DNA of 54,187 bases. Source: Candidatus Aminicenantota bacterium (GTDB lineage: Bacteria > Acidobacteriota > Aminicenantia > Aminicenantales > Aminicenantaceae). Below are positions 8,801 to 15,374 of this stretch, one piece after another. Position 1 is the stretch's first letter. Each line of letters starts with the position of its first letter. The DNA lies in contig SOIV01000051.1 in assembly GCA_004377005.1 (NCBI GenBank), positions 1-54,187 on the forward strand, read 5' to 3'. Both the position numbers and the translations under genes were made by a program. The notes beneath the pieces were generated by a model, which saw only the letters and a program-made list of their open reading frames with translations, was not told where the DNA came from and made no database searches.

Positions 8801-10287
8801 TCAAATTCGAAATCGTTCTTTGTGTATCTGTAGGTTAAGGGACCGATGTAGATGCTGTTTTTTGTACTAATATCTCTCAATTGAGAAGCTAAATTCACAG
8901 CCTCACCTATGACTGAGTATACTTTATCTGTGCTGCCAACGCCTGCTATTACCGTGCCGGAGTTGACTCCAATACGTATACTCAGAGGAATCCTGAGGTT
9001 CTCTTTCTTGTTGAATGTATCCAGAGTGTTACGTAGCTCTATGGCCGCATTTATCGCCTTTTTTGGTGCGTCCTCTATAGCTTGGGGGATACCAAAGGAC
9101 GCCATGAAACTCCCCCCCGTGGTCTCATCTATCCGGCTTTCGTATTTCCTGATAACAGAATCAAACATCGCAAAACAGCGATTGATCACTAAAGCTGCTT
9201 CTTCTGTTTCCAGGCTCTCCAGAACCTCCGAATAACCGAGTATCTCGCCGGAAAATATAGTAGCTTGCCGCCGTTCCGTTTCCCTCCCTGCTTCCAAACT
9301 TTTCTTTGCAGCCAGATCTTCTTTTTCCTTCTCCAGAGATATTTTGAGCTTGGTCAAATCTGATATGAGCCGGTCTGCTGATTGATACCGCCTCTCTGGT
9401 TGCTTCCGCAGACACTTCAAGACAATACGTTCTGCTTCCTCCGGAATATCCTCCTTCAAATCCATTGGGGGTTTAGGAGTATTGTGGATGATCGCATACA
9501 ACATCGATTGCTCATTTTCCCCTTGAAACGGAAGATATCCAGTAAGCAATTCATAAAACACTACTCCCAGGGACCACAGGTCTATGTGTTGGTCCGTACT
9601 TTCTCCCATGGCCTGCTCGGGAGACATGTATGCCGGAGTGCCTGTAATTGACGATGTCAGGGTCAGTTTCGCCTCACTGACCAGTTTGGCCAGGCCAAAA
9701 TCGACGATCTTTATGACTCGATCACTTGTTTCTATGATGTTAGCCGGCTTGATGTCCCGATGAACTATCCCCTCACTATGCGCCTTGGACAATCCCTGAG
9801 CCACCTGGATCACGATCTCTATTGCATCAGCTAAAGGGACAGCCCCCCTCTTGATCTTTTGCCTAAGCGTCTCTCCCTCATAATAGGCCATGGCGATATA
9901 CAACTGGCCATCTTCGGTCTCATCGATCTCATGGATAGTGCATATGTTCTGATGATCGAGAACTGAAACTGTCTGGGCTTCCAGGACAAAACGCACCTTG
10001 GCATCTTTATGGCTGCTGAGTGCAGAAGGCAAAAACTTGAGAGCAACAAAGCGTTTAAGTTTATCATCCTTGGCTTTGTACACCACTCCCATGCCGCCCC
10101 TGCCAAGCTCTTCATGTATTTTATACCTGCCAGCAAAAATTGTTTCAGGTTTGAATTTTATCCTGGGAAGGAAGATGGTTTCAGGGTCGGCGATTAAAGT
10201 TTCATCAGAAACTGTAAAAGAGGTGGCACATTTAATGCAAAACTGGGAATCTTCTGGATTTGGGGTATCGCAATGAGGACACTTCAT
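5875..10287 (-). CDS. Ser/Thr kinase - degenerate class III cyclase - AAA ATPase - TPR signalling protein
   Basis: 1470 residues. Domains in order: a zinc ribbon with C3, C6, C17, C20; a Hanks-type kinase (about 54-315) with glycine loop GRGGMGVV, K84, HRDIKPAN with D178, the DFG Asp D196 and GTPAYMSPEQ; a class III nucleotide-cyclase-like domain (about 342-520); a P-loop ATPase of the STAND/AAA type (Walker A IGEAGIGKSRL near 568, Walker B VLEDLHWAD near 699); then about 500 residues of helical TPR-like repeats. The kinase looks intact. In the cyclase, both metal aspartates are changed (E348 and G392), and the transition-state Arg is Q469, while Asn N465 remains. It is therefore probably a sensing or scaffolding domain rather than a cyclase. 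No transmembrane segment was seen, so the protein is probably cytosolic. It is monocistronic, with a promoter candidate at 10320-10348. Confidence 0.9.
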   Translation of the reverse strand: MKCPHCDTPNPEDSQFCIKCATSFTVSDETLIADPETIFLPRIKFKPETIFAGRYKIHEELGRGGMGVVYKAKDDKLKRFVALKFLPSALSSHKDAKVRFVLEAQTVSVLDHQNICTIHEIDETEDGQLYIAMAYYEGETLRQKIKRGAVPLADAIEIVIQVAQGLSKAHSEGIVHRDIKPANIIETSDRVIKIVDFGLAKLVSEAKLTLTSSITGTPAYMSPEQAMGESTDQHIDLWSLGVVFYELLTGYLPFQGENEQSMLYAIIHNTPKPPMDLKEDIPEEAERIVLKCLRKQPERRYQSADRLISDLTKLKISLEKEKEDLAAKKSLEAGRETERRQATIFSGEILGYSEVLESLETEEAALVINRCFAMFDSVIRKYESRIDETTGGSFMASFGIPQAIEDAPKKAINAAIELRNTLDTFNKKENLRIPLSIRIGVNSGTVIAGVGSTDKVYSVIGEAVNLASQLRDISTKNSIYIGPLTYRYTKNDFEFETLESVSLKGRTEPVTVFRLLSVKERVYRARLGAERMIYSEMVGREKELNKLKLHVLKAINGEGSVVNVIGEAGIGKSRLVAELSRRDELKKVTLLRGRALSIGSNLSFHPIIDILKSWALIKEEDPPDASAQKIEKVIRNVFPEGVSEIFPFIATLMGIKLTGKYAERVKGIEGDALEKLILKNFRDLIARASVTKPLVFVLEDLHWADLTSVDLFESLYRLAESNSILFINVLRPDYGTGERILRTIRNRYSDYSTEINLEPLDGSQSEALIGNLLNVEALPIRIRELIARRAEGNPFFIEEVARSFIDDGVVEIENGHFRVTEKIDSVVIPETINDVIMARVDKLEEQTKSLLKIASVIGRNFFYKILAEVARRVEEIDDRLEHLKEVQLIKERRRMKELEYLFKHALAWDAVYNSILLKKKKQLHLDVARSIESVFCERLHEFYGMLAFHYSRADEMEKAEEFLLKAGEEALKAAASNEALNYFQDAMELYLRKFGDAVSPEKIASLQKNIGMAFYYKGHFAESVEHFDKALEYWGLKRPKSEIKARFKLLIDLLWMMKEINFPSKKRKRTPGKEENDIMETSYRKVMALISIDTYRMFTEAIGLFRRVGKFNLTEMEHGLAFLSGFSALFSYSGVSLKIGKKILGYFKPYLDKCDDRTLFAYDFWKLVCEYLSGDWSKEQEFDEELIDTMMLKGETWHAPGYAGMLSFIKTELGDFRTAQKCCDKFQEIADLYEDDHHKARKSHYYTKLLLRSRKLYDVLDETEKMIHLNNKIGQRLSVIYLLGIRANAQILLKDLDGAESSLLQAAEPVSREKRISPLMISSYLTSQFLLNLCKLEKAIDSGDKSEIKQLRKKAFHFGKENLKNSKKFAAEQTKALRLMGVYFWLIGKQEKAITWWKRSITNGEELDARPELSRTYMEVGKRMSEVKSRIHQLNGISAEEYLGKARSLFVELGIESDLDELDVILSQRS

Positions 10288-10319
10288 TTTAAATGTTCAT
10301 TCCCCTTTAAGCTTTAGTA

Positions 10320-10348
10320 AGAATAACAATTTATAAGATTCTAGTCAA
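10320..10348 (-). promoter_or_regulatory. Candidate sigma-70 promoter of the kinase gene
   Basis: Read on the minus strand: TTGACT (10348-10343), 17-base spacer, TATTCT (10325-10320). The predicted start of transcription is about 25 bases before the ATG at 10287. Confidence 0.45.
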
Positions 10349-10383
10349 CCCCTTCCATAGTGTTGTCAATGCAAAGTAAAAAC

Positions 10384-10418
10384 TTCCGGTTTTCTGCCAC
10401 GCCAAAATTTCCGGTTTT
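10384..10418. repeat. Two TTCCGGTTTT direct repeats, possible insertion-sequence end
   Basis: Exact 10-mers at 10384-10393 and 10409-10418, spaced 25 bases. Multiple short direct repeats near an end are a feature of IS21-type termini, but no transposase gene or matching opposite end is present, so this would at best be a remnant. Confidence 0.25.
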
Positions 10419-10444
10419 AACATCGATCAAACATGTCCTTATAA

Positions 10445-10549
10445 TCATACTTTTTCCATGGATGCTCCATTTGACCTGCCCCCCATCAATGTGCCACCTA
10501 TAAAGTTAAATTTGCAGCCTTTGAGGTTTGCTCCTTTAACCAATGAAGC
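10445..10549 (-). pseudogene. Remnant of a pentapeptide-repeat protein gene
   Basis: A 34-codon open stretch on the minus strand reads KGANLKGCKFNFIGGTLMGG and then ends at a stop. A(N/D)LxG-type pentapeptides are visible in it (ANLKG). It has no start, and is cut on the upstream side by a stop exactly where the module B repeat begins (about 10543). Too short for certainty. Confidence 0.3.
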
Positions 10550-10700
10550 CTAGGCACGTGCATTGATAATCAATCCTCCCTATCCCCAGGGTAAAATTGC
10601 GTCGCATTAGATGCATTATGTCAACCCATAAATTCTATGCTGTAGATATCAGTAAATCAGAAAAAAACGGCATCTAAAAACTCGGAAATTTTGGGTGCGA
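10543..10700 (+). repeat. Degenerate repeat module B, copy near 10600
   Basis: GAAGCCTAGGC, TTGATAATCAATCCTCCC and CTATCCCCAGGG match the layout at 3424-3480. The rest (TTGCGTCGCATTAGATGC and following) matches 1877-1985. This copy links the two other partial copies into one family. Confidence 0.5.
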
Positions 10701-10755
10701 ATCTAGTAATGGTAAGGTCTGGATTTGATACTTATTAAAGTAGCAAAAATTTAAA

Positions 10756-10792
10756 TGTTCATGAAAAATGAACAATGCGAATTATTGAACAT
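10756..10792. promoter_or_regulatory. TGTTCAT/ATGAACA palindrome and extra half-site, possible operator
   Basis: TGTTCAT (10756-10762) and ATGAACA (10768-10774) form a 7-bp inverted repeat with a 5-base spacer; another TGAACAT lies at 10786-10792. The 13-mer TTTAAATGTTCAT at 10750-10762 also occurs at 10288-10300, just upstream of the kinase start codon. Confidence 0.35.
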
Positions 10793-10848
10793 TAAACTTT
10801 ATAAAAATAATAAATTCTTATAATTTAAGGGTTGTATAAAAAAAAATA

Positions 10849-10908
10849 TTGACATTTGTACATTTTTTTGTTATGTTCACGAATATTGTACGACTAATAT
10901 AACTGTAC
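10849..10908 (+). promoter_or_regulatory. Promoter of the AbiE-like operon with TGTAC repeats
   Basis: TTGACA (10849-10854), 17-base spacer, TATGTT (10872-10877). The motif TGTAC occurs at 10857-10861 inside the spacer, and at 10887-10891 and 10904-10908 downstream of the -10. Repeats in and after the promoter suit autorepression by the first gene product, as known for AbiE systems. Confidence 0.5.
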
Positions 10909-10930
10909 AAATACAGGAGTGTGATTATCA

Positions 10931-11971
10931 ATGAACATGGAAATTATGGAGAAAGAAATTTTAAATCGAGCGCTGCAAAAATTTCGTGAAAATACAGGAC
11001 TTACAGCTGAGATAATTGAGATGGCTGCAAGGGCAACTAATGCGGGCTACATTCATGATGCAATAATCAAAATTAAATGGAAAGATTTGGATTACTTTTT
11101 TGCGGTTGAAGTTAAAAACATCATTACGCGTGCGACACTTGGAGGAGCGATACAACAGTTCCATTTATTTAAGGAAAAAGGGATGCTCGTAGCAAGGTAT
11201 ATTACCCCTCAAATAGCAGACGAGCTAAAAAAAATGGACATTCCTTTCATGGACGTCACAGGAAATGCATATATAAATGAACCACCTTTGCTTATCTTCA
11301 TAAAAGGGAATAAGCCTACTGATAAATATCGCTTAGAGCAGCCGGTGCGGACATTTCGACCGGCAGGACTACAAGTTATTTTTGCACTTTTATGCAATCA
11401 AGGTCTGGAAAATGCTCCTTTTAGAGAAATAGCTAATAAAGCAGCTGTTGCCTTAGGAACAGTCGGCTGGGTTATGTACGATCTAAGGAGAACGAACTAT
11501 CTGATGGATCTACATCCACGAAATCGACGATTGATTCGCAAAGAAAATTTGTTGAACAGATGGGCTACTGTATATCCTGAGCAATTGCGACCGAAAAAGA
11601 TGCTGGGCCGCTTTCGTGCGGATAAACAGGATTGGCGGAAGTATGCAGAAATAAAAGATATTAAAGGTCTGTGGGGCGGCGAGCTGGCTGCAAACATATT
11701 GACCAAATATCTGAAGCCACAAATTTATACAATTTATGCAAAACTCCCTATTGGTAGGTTTTTACTGAAAAACAAGCTTAAAAAGGATAACAATGGAGAT
11801 ATAGAAATTCTCAATATATTTTGGGAGTTCGGGCTTGATCGGTTAAATGATGAGTTGGTGCCTCCCCTCTTGATTTACGCGGACCTTCTTGCAACAGGTG
11901 ATGCCCGAAATATTGAAACTGCGAGGATTATTTATGAAAGGGAACTTACTAGACTTATCGGGGAAGATTGA
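10931..11971 (+). CDS. AbiEi-like antitoxin / transcriptional regulator with PD-(D/E)XK-like N-terminus
   Basis: 346 residues, preceded by CAGGAG about 9 bases upstream. The N-terminal 110 residues contain HDAIIKIKW and, about 15 residues on, FFAVEVKN. A D followed by ExK is the signature spacing of the PD-(D/E)XK nuclease fold that some AbiEi-type antitoxins carry. A strand-helix part follows (YITPQIADELKKMDIPFMDVTGNAYIN), a phrase typical of the AbiEi_2 family. The middle (FREIANKAAVALGTVGWVMYDLRR) is a winged-helix DNA-binding segment. The downstream gene overlaps by 38 bases and encodes a nucleotidyltransferase of the AbiEii type, so the pair is read as a type IV toxin-antitoxin system, with this protein as antitoxin and probable autorepressor. 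Whether the nuclease-like residues are active is unknown. Confidence 0.75.
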   Translation: MNMEIMEKEILNRALQKFRENTGLTAEIIEMAARATNAGYIHDAIIKIKWKDLDYFFAVEVKNIITRATLGGAIQQFHLFKEKGMLVARYITPQIADELKKMDIPFMDVTGNAYINEPPLLIFIKGNKPTDKYRLEQPVRTFRPAGLQVIFALLCNQGLENAPFREIANKAAVALGTVGWVMYDLRRTNYLMDLHPRNRRLIRKENLLNRWATVYPEQLRPKKMLGRFRADKQDWRKYAEIKDIKGLWGGELAANILTKYLKPQIYTIYAKLPIGRFLLKNKLKKDNNGDIEILNIFWEFGLDRLNDELVPPLLIYADLLATGDARNIETARIIYERELTRLIGED

Positions 11972-12797
11972 TAAAGTTAGACTGCTAGCTTTTGAGAAAG
12001 TTTCAAAGGTAGCAGACTATCTAGGTATCCCATTCTTTATAATAGGTGCTGCAGCTAGGGATTTGATACTTATGAATGGCCATAACATACCTACTATCAG
12101 AGCTACTCTTGATATTGATTTTGGAGTTCAAGTTCCAAGTTGGGATCAATATTTGAGACTAAAACAAGGCTTAATGGAGACGGGTGAATTTACTGAAACC
12201 GAGGATGTCCAGAGGATGATGTTTCATAGCAGTCTAAGAATAGATTTAATTCCATTCGGGCCGATTGCAGATAACACAAGTACGATTAAATGGCCGCCCA
12301 GTCAGGAAATTGTGATGAGTGTTCTTGGATTTGAGGAATCATTCCGTCATTCACAAACTGTTAGACTAAGTTCAAATCCCAAACTTGACATAAAAATAGT
12401 AACACTAGCTGGTTTAGCGGCTATGAAAATAATCTCTTGGAAAGATAGATACCCAGAACGCGATAGAGATGCAAGCGATTTAGCATTAATTATTCGAAAC
12501 TATACAGATGCAGGAAATGTTGAGCGGATTTTTGATGAAGCATTAGATTTAGTGGACTCTGAAGATTTTGATTATGTATCTGTTGGAGCGCGATTACTGG
12601 GTCGAGATATCGCTGTGATTCTTTCAACTGATGCCAAGGCTGTAGTTTTAGAAATATTGAATAATGAAACAGGAAAGCAAGATCGTTATAGACTTCTAGA
12701 AGATATGATGCGGAGTGATTTATTATTAACCAATGATTTTGAAGATGTACTCAGGTGGCTTGAGGAAGTGAAAACAGGAATTTTGGAGGGGATTTAA
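11934..12797 (+). CDS. AbiEii-like nucleotidyltransferase toxin
   Basis: 287 residues from ATG 11934; this start is chosen for the GAGG 7 bases upstream, while in-frame ATGs at 11889 and 11901 lie deeper inside the upstream gene. The minimal nucleotidyltransferase signature is visible: IIGAAARDLIL, then TLDIDFGV with the DxD metal-binding pair, and the third acidic residue in LRIDLIPFG. LAGLAAMKIISWKDR and RDASDLALIIR match the region that follows the catalytic core in AbiEii/COG-type toxins. Such proteins transfer nucleotides to a target, tRNA ends in characterised relatives. It is translated with the antitoxin from the overlapping start. The catalytic residues look intact. Confidence 0.75.
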   Translation: MKGNLLDLSGKIDKVRLLAFEKVSKVADYLGIPFFIIGAAARDLILMNGHNIPTIRATLDIDFGVQVPSWDQYLRLKQGLMETGEFTETEDVQRMMFHSSLRIDLIPFGPIADNTSTIKWPPSQEIVMSVLGFEESFRHSQTVRLSSNPKLDIKIVTLAGLAAMKIISWKDRYPERDRDASDLALIIRNYTDAGNVERIFDEALDLVDSEDFDYVSVGARLLGRDIAVILSTDAKAVVLEILNNETGKQDRYRLLEDMMRSDLLLTNDFEDVLRWLEEVKTGILEGI

Positions 12798-13388
12798 GCA
12801 GAACTAATAAATAATGAATCTTTTGAGATGATGAAATCCTTAATACAAACTGCGCATATCTATATGTAATTCATAAAATCTGCGTCGCATATCTATTACT
12901 ACGGAATATGGCACAATTTGTTTTACCGAAGCTTACTGGGGTTATCGGGGAAAGGGGAAAGGAAAATTTGTAACCGAGAAACCAATCAGGGCGGAAGCTC
13001 CCTTCAAGTTTACAACCACCTGGACTAGGTATTGACTCTAATTACAAATTAATGCATACGCCTCGAGCAACCTTAACCCTTTAGTTGCCCAAAAAAGAAG
13101 TAGCCAACTATCTGAGGTCTAAGTCTCGAGCTCTAACAGAAAAACTGCTAATTCTGGAATATTATTTTTCTTTCACAATCGCCATTAACCAGAAATAGGC
13201 AATCAAAATTAACACGAATCTGTCCACTTCCACAAGCAATTGACCTCATTTTTTTCCTATGATATAAGCCATAGAGAGTGTTAGCTTCAGCTAGTTGGAG
13301 GGATCGTTAATTCTGCTCCTGCTATTTTCATTAGGCTGATTTCACGAAAAATTAAATCTAGCTCAAAGATTAGGAGGGATAACCGATA
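12798..13388. other. Intergenic region with repeat fragments and a promoter
   Basis: No gene found. A module B fragment TGCGTCGCATATCTATTAC (12881-12899) and the phrase ATCAGGGCGGAAGC (near 12987) recur elsewhere in the window. A promoter candidate lies at 13240-13268. The remainder has no recognisable content. Confidence 0.4.
13240..13268 (+). promoter_or_regulatory. Candidate promoter of the HAD fusion gene
   Basis: TTGACC (13240-13245), 17-base spacer, TATAAG (13263-13268), about 120 bases before the start codon at 13389. Confidence 0.4.
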
Positions 13389-14873
13389 ATGAAGAAAAAC
13401 TGGATGGCAGAACTCACCTATCATTATGAAAAAACTCGGCGCCGATATCCTCAAGATCGGCTGATGATTCTTTTTGATATCGACGGTACAATTCTAGATA
13501 TGCGCTATATGGTATTTCATGTTCTGAAAGCCTTTGATAAAAAGCATGACACCCATTTTTTTCGAAAGCTTAGTGTCTCTGATATTACTGTACATGAGAA
13601 TCAAGTGGATAGTTTTTTAGCAGAGTTACGAATTCCATCAGAGGAACAGAGAGAGATCATAAAGTGGTATAATCAGCATCGCTGGTCTTCGGAGTATATC
13701 CTTCAGTCTCACCATCCATTTTCTGGGGTCCTTGAGGTTATTCGATGGTTCCAACTCCAGCCAAATACCTTTGTTGGCTTGAATACTGGACGGCCTGAAT
13801 CAATTCTAAGTGATACCTTAAGATCCCTGAATAAATTAGGTAAAGAGTATAAAGTTCAATTTAGCGATGAACTGTTGCATATGAATCCTCAGGGCTGGGA
13901 ACAAGAAGTAGAAAATTCGAAGGTTGCTGGAGTGCGCCATTTTCAAAAAAAAGGGTATCGCATCTTCGCCTTTGTAGACAACGAGCCCGATAATTTGAAG
14001 GTGGTCTCCAATATTGATCCAGATCAAGAAATTCTCCTGCTTCATGCGAATACTATCTTCGAATCTAAAAGGACCAGATTACCTTCCCGTACGGTCAAAG
14101 GTAAAGCATACGACATAACTGAACTAATTCCTGAGAAAGAACTGCCCCAGCATATTCAATTTGTTTGGCATGGTATAAACGACGAAGTGAACTTACGTCA
14201 ATTTCTAGCTTCTGAGATTACTTGGGGTGAATGTGATGTTCGTATGGATCCAATAGCCAATGAGTTGATTCTTCGTCACGATTCCTTTGTAGAACTCCCT
14301 CTGGATGTAGACGAAGAGTGGTTTAGTTTGGATCGCCTGCTCCATCGCTTGTTAAAAACAGGCAAGTCAATTAAGCTCGATTTAAAGGCAGGCGGTATTT
14401 TGGTAGATAAGGTTTTGAAATTCATTGAATCTTCCAGCTTTGATGAATCTTGCCTGTGGTTTAACGGCAATGTGGAAAGACTGCAAGAGCAAGGGTTCAG
14501 AAAATTAGCCAGTGCCTACCCCAATGCTATTTTGCAATGCCCTGTTGATTTTTTAGCTCCTCTGATTAGCAGTGCCCCAGAAAAAGCTAAGGAAATACTC
14601 GATATGTTTATAAAATGGGGTATCAACCGCTTTTCCATTAGTTGGAAAACTCAGGACATGCGCAATTTCTTTGATCAGATGGATAAGTGGGGATTTGAAG
14701 TCAATATTTACAACGTTCCTGATTTAGAGTCATTCCTGGAGGTGGTGCTTCTCATGCCGCGATCTATCACGTCCGATTTCAATTTTCCTAAATGGCATTA
14801 TTATGGCAGAGGCTCAGGAGAAGATGGTAGCCATTATGAATATTCTATACGAAAGACGATTGGAAGAAGGTAG
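13389..14873 (+). CDS. HAD-like hydrolase fused to a menorin (FAM151/DUF2181)- or GDPD-like domain
   Basis: 494 residues, start supported by AGGAGGG upstream. Residues about 22-230 are a HAD-superfamily phosphatase: motif I FDIDGTILD (nucleophile and acid Asp), motif II in GLNTGRPES, and the motif IV-like FVDNEPDN. From about residue 257 a second domain begins with QFVWHGINDE and continues with WGECDVRMDP, LILRHDSFVELPLD, IKLDLKAG and CLWFNGNVE. This order corresponds to the FAM151/menorin family (HGVNS, ExD, AHPP, LKLDFK, WLNAD), a branch of the PLC-like phosphodiesterase barrels that includes GDPD. The role is unknown; a two-step phosphodiesterase/phosphatase action is an inference. No signal peptide, so cytosolic. 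Followed 43 bases later by repeat A copy 4. Confidence 0.7.
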   Translation: MKKNWMAELTYHYEKTRRRYPQDRLMILFDIDGTILDMRYMVFHVLKAFDKKHDTHFFRKLSVSDITVHENQVDSFLAELRIPSEEQREIIKWYNQHRWSSEYILQSHHPFSGVLEVIRWFQLQPNTFVGLNTGRPESILSDTLRSLNKLGKEYKVQFSDELLHMNPQGWEQEVENSKVAGVRHFQKKGYRIFAFVDNEPDNLKVVSNIDPDQEILLLHANTIFESKRTRLPSRTVKGKAYDITELIPEKELPQHIQFVWHGINDEVNLRQFLASEITWGECDVRMDPIANELILRHDSFVELPLDVDEEWFSLDRLLHRLLKTGKSIKLDLKAGGILVDKVLKFIESSSFDESCLWFNGNVERLQEQGFRKLASAYPNAILQCPVDFLAPLISSAPEKAKEILDMFIKWGINRFSISWKTQDMRNFFDQMDKWGFEVNIYNVPDLESFLEVVLLMPRSITSDFNFPKWHYYGRGSGEDGSHYEYSIRKTIGRR

Positions 14874-14916
14874 GTGCAAATAGACGCTAACACACCATGA
14901 AAAATTATCCAAAGCA

Positions 14917-14980
14917 GGAAGCCAAAGACCTTGAAGCCCTGGCTTCCCTGGATTGAAAAAGGACGCTGAGCGAATTAGCA
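14917..14980 (+). repeat. Structured intergenic repeat A, copy 4
   Basis: Perfect stem GGAAGCCA (14917-14924) / TGGCTTCC (14940-14947). The tail CTGGATTGAAAAAGGACGC and TGAGCGAATT is identical to copy 1 over more than 30 bases. Confidence 0.85.
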
Positions 14981-15010
14981 CCCCATAGCTAAAGAGGAGT
15001 AAGGAAAAAA

Positions 15011-15193
15011 ATGAATGTTGAAGAGAGGCTGAAAGCTCAAAGAATAGTAATCGCTATTGCTTTGATATTAATGTCGTTGATTTCATTTAATTTCGCCTTA
15101 AAAGGCACTTACACAATTATTTCTTTAATTGTAGGCTTTGCTTTTTTAGGGATGGCGCTTTTTCTCTTGTTTGGATTAAAGAAAAAACATTGA
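15011..15193 (+). CDS. Small two-helix membrane protein
   Basis: 60 residues with a good ribosome-binding site (AGAGGAGTAAGG). A charged N-terminus (NVEERLKAQR) is followed by two hydrophobic segments (about 11-29 and 34-54) and a basic tail (GLKKKH). The gene is bracketed by repeat A copies 4 and 5, the second starting 8 bases after its stop. No family recognised; function unknown. Confidence 0.65.
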   Translation: MNVEERLKAQRIVIAIALILMSLISFNFALKGTYTIISLIVGFAFLGMALFLLFGLKKKH

Positions 15194-15200
15194 GGCGAGT

Positions 15201-15287
15201 GGAAGTCAGAGACCCTTAAGCCCTGGCTTCCCGAAATTGAAAGGGACAGCTGAGCGAATTTAAAGTTAATTTCTTTTCCCCGAGAGG
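15201..15287 (+). repeat. Structured intergenic repeat A, copy 5
   Basis: GGAAGTCA (15201-15208) / TGGCTTCC (15224-15231) stem with one mismatch, then TGAGCGAATTTAAAG and TTCTTTTCCCCGAGA as in copy 1. Confidence 0.85.
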
Positions 15288-15374
15288 ACAGTGTCGTAGA
15301 ATTACCAATGTGTCCCGCATACTTCAGGACGAGCTTAAACGTAAGAAGTCTATAATTAAGTAAAGAATGGTGTT

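Larger units (their letters stand above)
10288..10930. other. Divergent intergenic region between kinase and toxin-antitoxin genes
   Basis: Holds, from left to right: the kinase promoter candidate, two TTCCGGTTTT direct repeats, a pentapeptide-repeat gene remnant on the minus strand, a module B repeat copy, TGTTCAT/ATGAACA palindromes, and the promoter of the AbiE-like operon with TGTAC repeats. Confidence 0.5.

Noticed and set aside
9180-9260. Active adenylate or guanylate cyclase in the kinase protein
   Set aside because: Both metal-binding aspartates and the transition-state arginine are replaced (E348, G392, Q469).
1790-15287. True integron cassette array
   Set aside because: The arrangement is similar, but no GTTRRRY/RYYYAAC core sites and no integrase gene can be seen, so only a cassette-like array is proposed.
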